64,000 bases of DNA, from the NCBI RefSeq assembly GCF_025643335.1, contig NZ_CP092489.1, positions 443,501 to 507,500 on the forward strand, in the 5' to 3' direction. The position numbers and the translations under genes are program-made. Of the stretch, positions 63,952 through 64,000 are shown in pieces. The stretch's first letter is position 1; each line of letters opens with the position of its first letter. The notes under the pieces are model-generated. The model was given only the letters and a program-made list of their open reading frames with translations, did no database searches and was not told where the DNA came from. This DNA comes from Endozoicomonas sp. Mp262. GTDB taxonomy: Bacteria > Pseudomonadota > Gammaproteobacteria > Pseudomonadales > Endozoicomonadaceae.

Positions 63952-64000
63952 GCCTAACGCCTGCCAGCAGGGGCGAGTGAAACGAGTCCAGCCAGCTTGC
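63952..64000. repeat. attC-like site, cut by the window end
   Basis: GCCTAAC is followed by GCCTGCCAGCAGGGGCGAGT. The inner sequence differs from that of units 1 and 2, so a different cassette follows outside the window. Confidence 0.6.

Noticed and set aside
1-64000. CRISPR arrays, tRNA and rRNA genes
   Set aside because: No regularly spaced repeats with unique spacers and no tRNA- or rRNA-like stretches were seen by eye. The tandem repeats found belong to cassettes or transposons.

Overview
The window reads as the chromosome of a motile marine gammaproteobacterium, moderate in GC and unusually rich in transposons. The flagellar proteins, MotY, an OmpW-type porin and the mixture of IS families suggest an Oceanospirillales or Endozoicomonas-like organism, but nothing here fixes the species. 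I saw no rRNA, tRNA or CRISPR array.

Layout. (1) 1-2818: a truncated gene for a secreted GH114-like protein, split from its old neighbour motY by an insertion carrying a dead transposase and flanked by 284-bp direct repeats. (2) 2925-20015: a nearly continuous flagellar block. On the minus strand flgBCDEFGHIJKL, flgM, flgN and motY run leftwards, with flgA divergent on the plus strand. A second minus-strand operon, fliS-fliT-fliK-fliL-fliA-motA-motB, follows. Its order matches the lafC-D-E-F-S-T-U order of lateral (secondary) flagella. (3) 20339-24532: a breakpoint zone with two transposase genes and orphan genes. (4) 24601-32383: the export and switch genes fliM-N-P and fliQ-R-flhB-flhA, permuted relative to the usual M-N-P-Q-R-flhB-flhA order. 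An unknown secreted protein and a palindromic repeat sit at the seams. No fliO was found. (5) 32700-35333: flagellin and fliD on the plus strand, so inverted relative to fliS. (6) 35330-38155: a fused HsdM/HsdS-like protein with degenerate methylase motifs, and an OmpW porin.

(7) 38241-58264 is mostly a nest of mobile elements: three copies of one 1645-bp IS, IS30, two kinds of IS66, an ISKra4-type element and an HUH (Y1) element in several partial copies. Several have inserted into one another. A subtilisin-like protease and an IS-broken small membrane protein lie among them. (8) About 54400-64000 looks like an integron cassette array without an integrase (CALIN-type). attC-like sites lie at 54399, 58742, 61574, 63196, 63574 and 63952. 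One cassette carries a four-gene minus-strand operon that I read as an ABC-three-component (ABC-3C) conflict system with an added small membrane protein. Another carries a BamE-like lipoprotein cut short by IS66. The right end holds 378-bp cassette units that appear non-coding.

Together the flagellar genes would build rod, hook, filament, a presumably proton-driven motor and part of the export gate. fliE-J and the sigma-54 activator must lie elsewhere. Promoter-like sequences divide the set into sigma-54-type heads (flgB, fliS) and sigma-28-type late genes (flgM, flgK, motY, fliD, possibly fliC). The IS-rich right half is accessory DNA.
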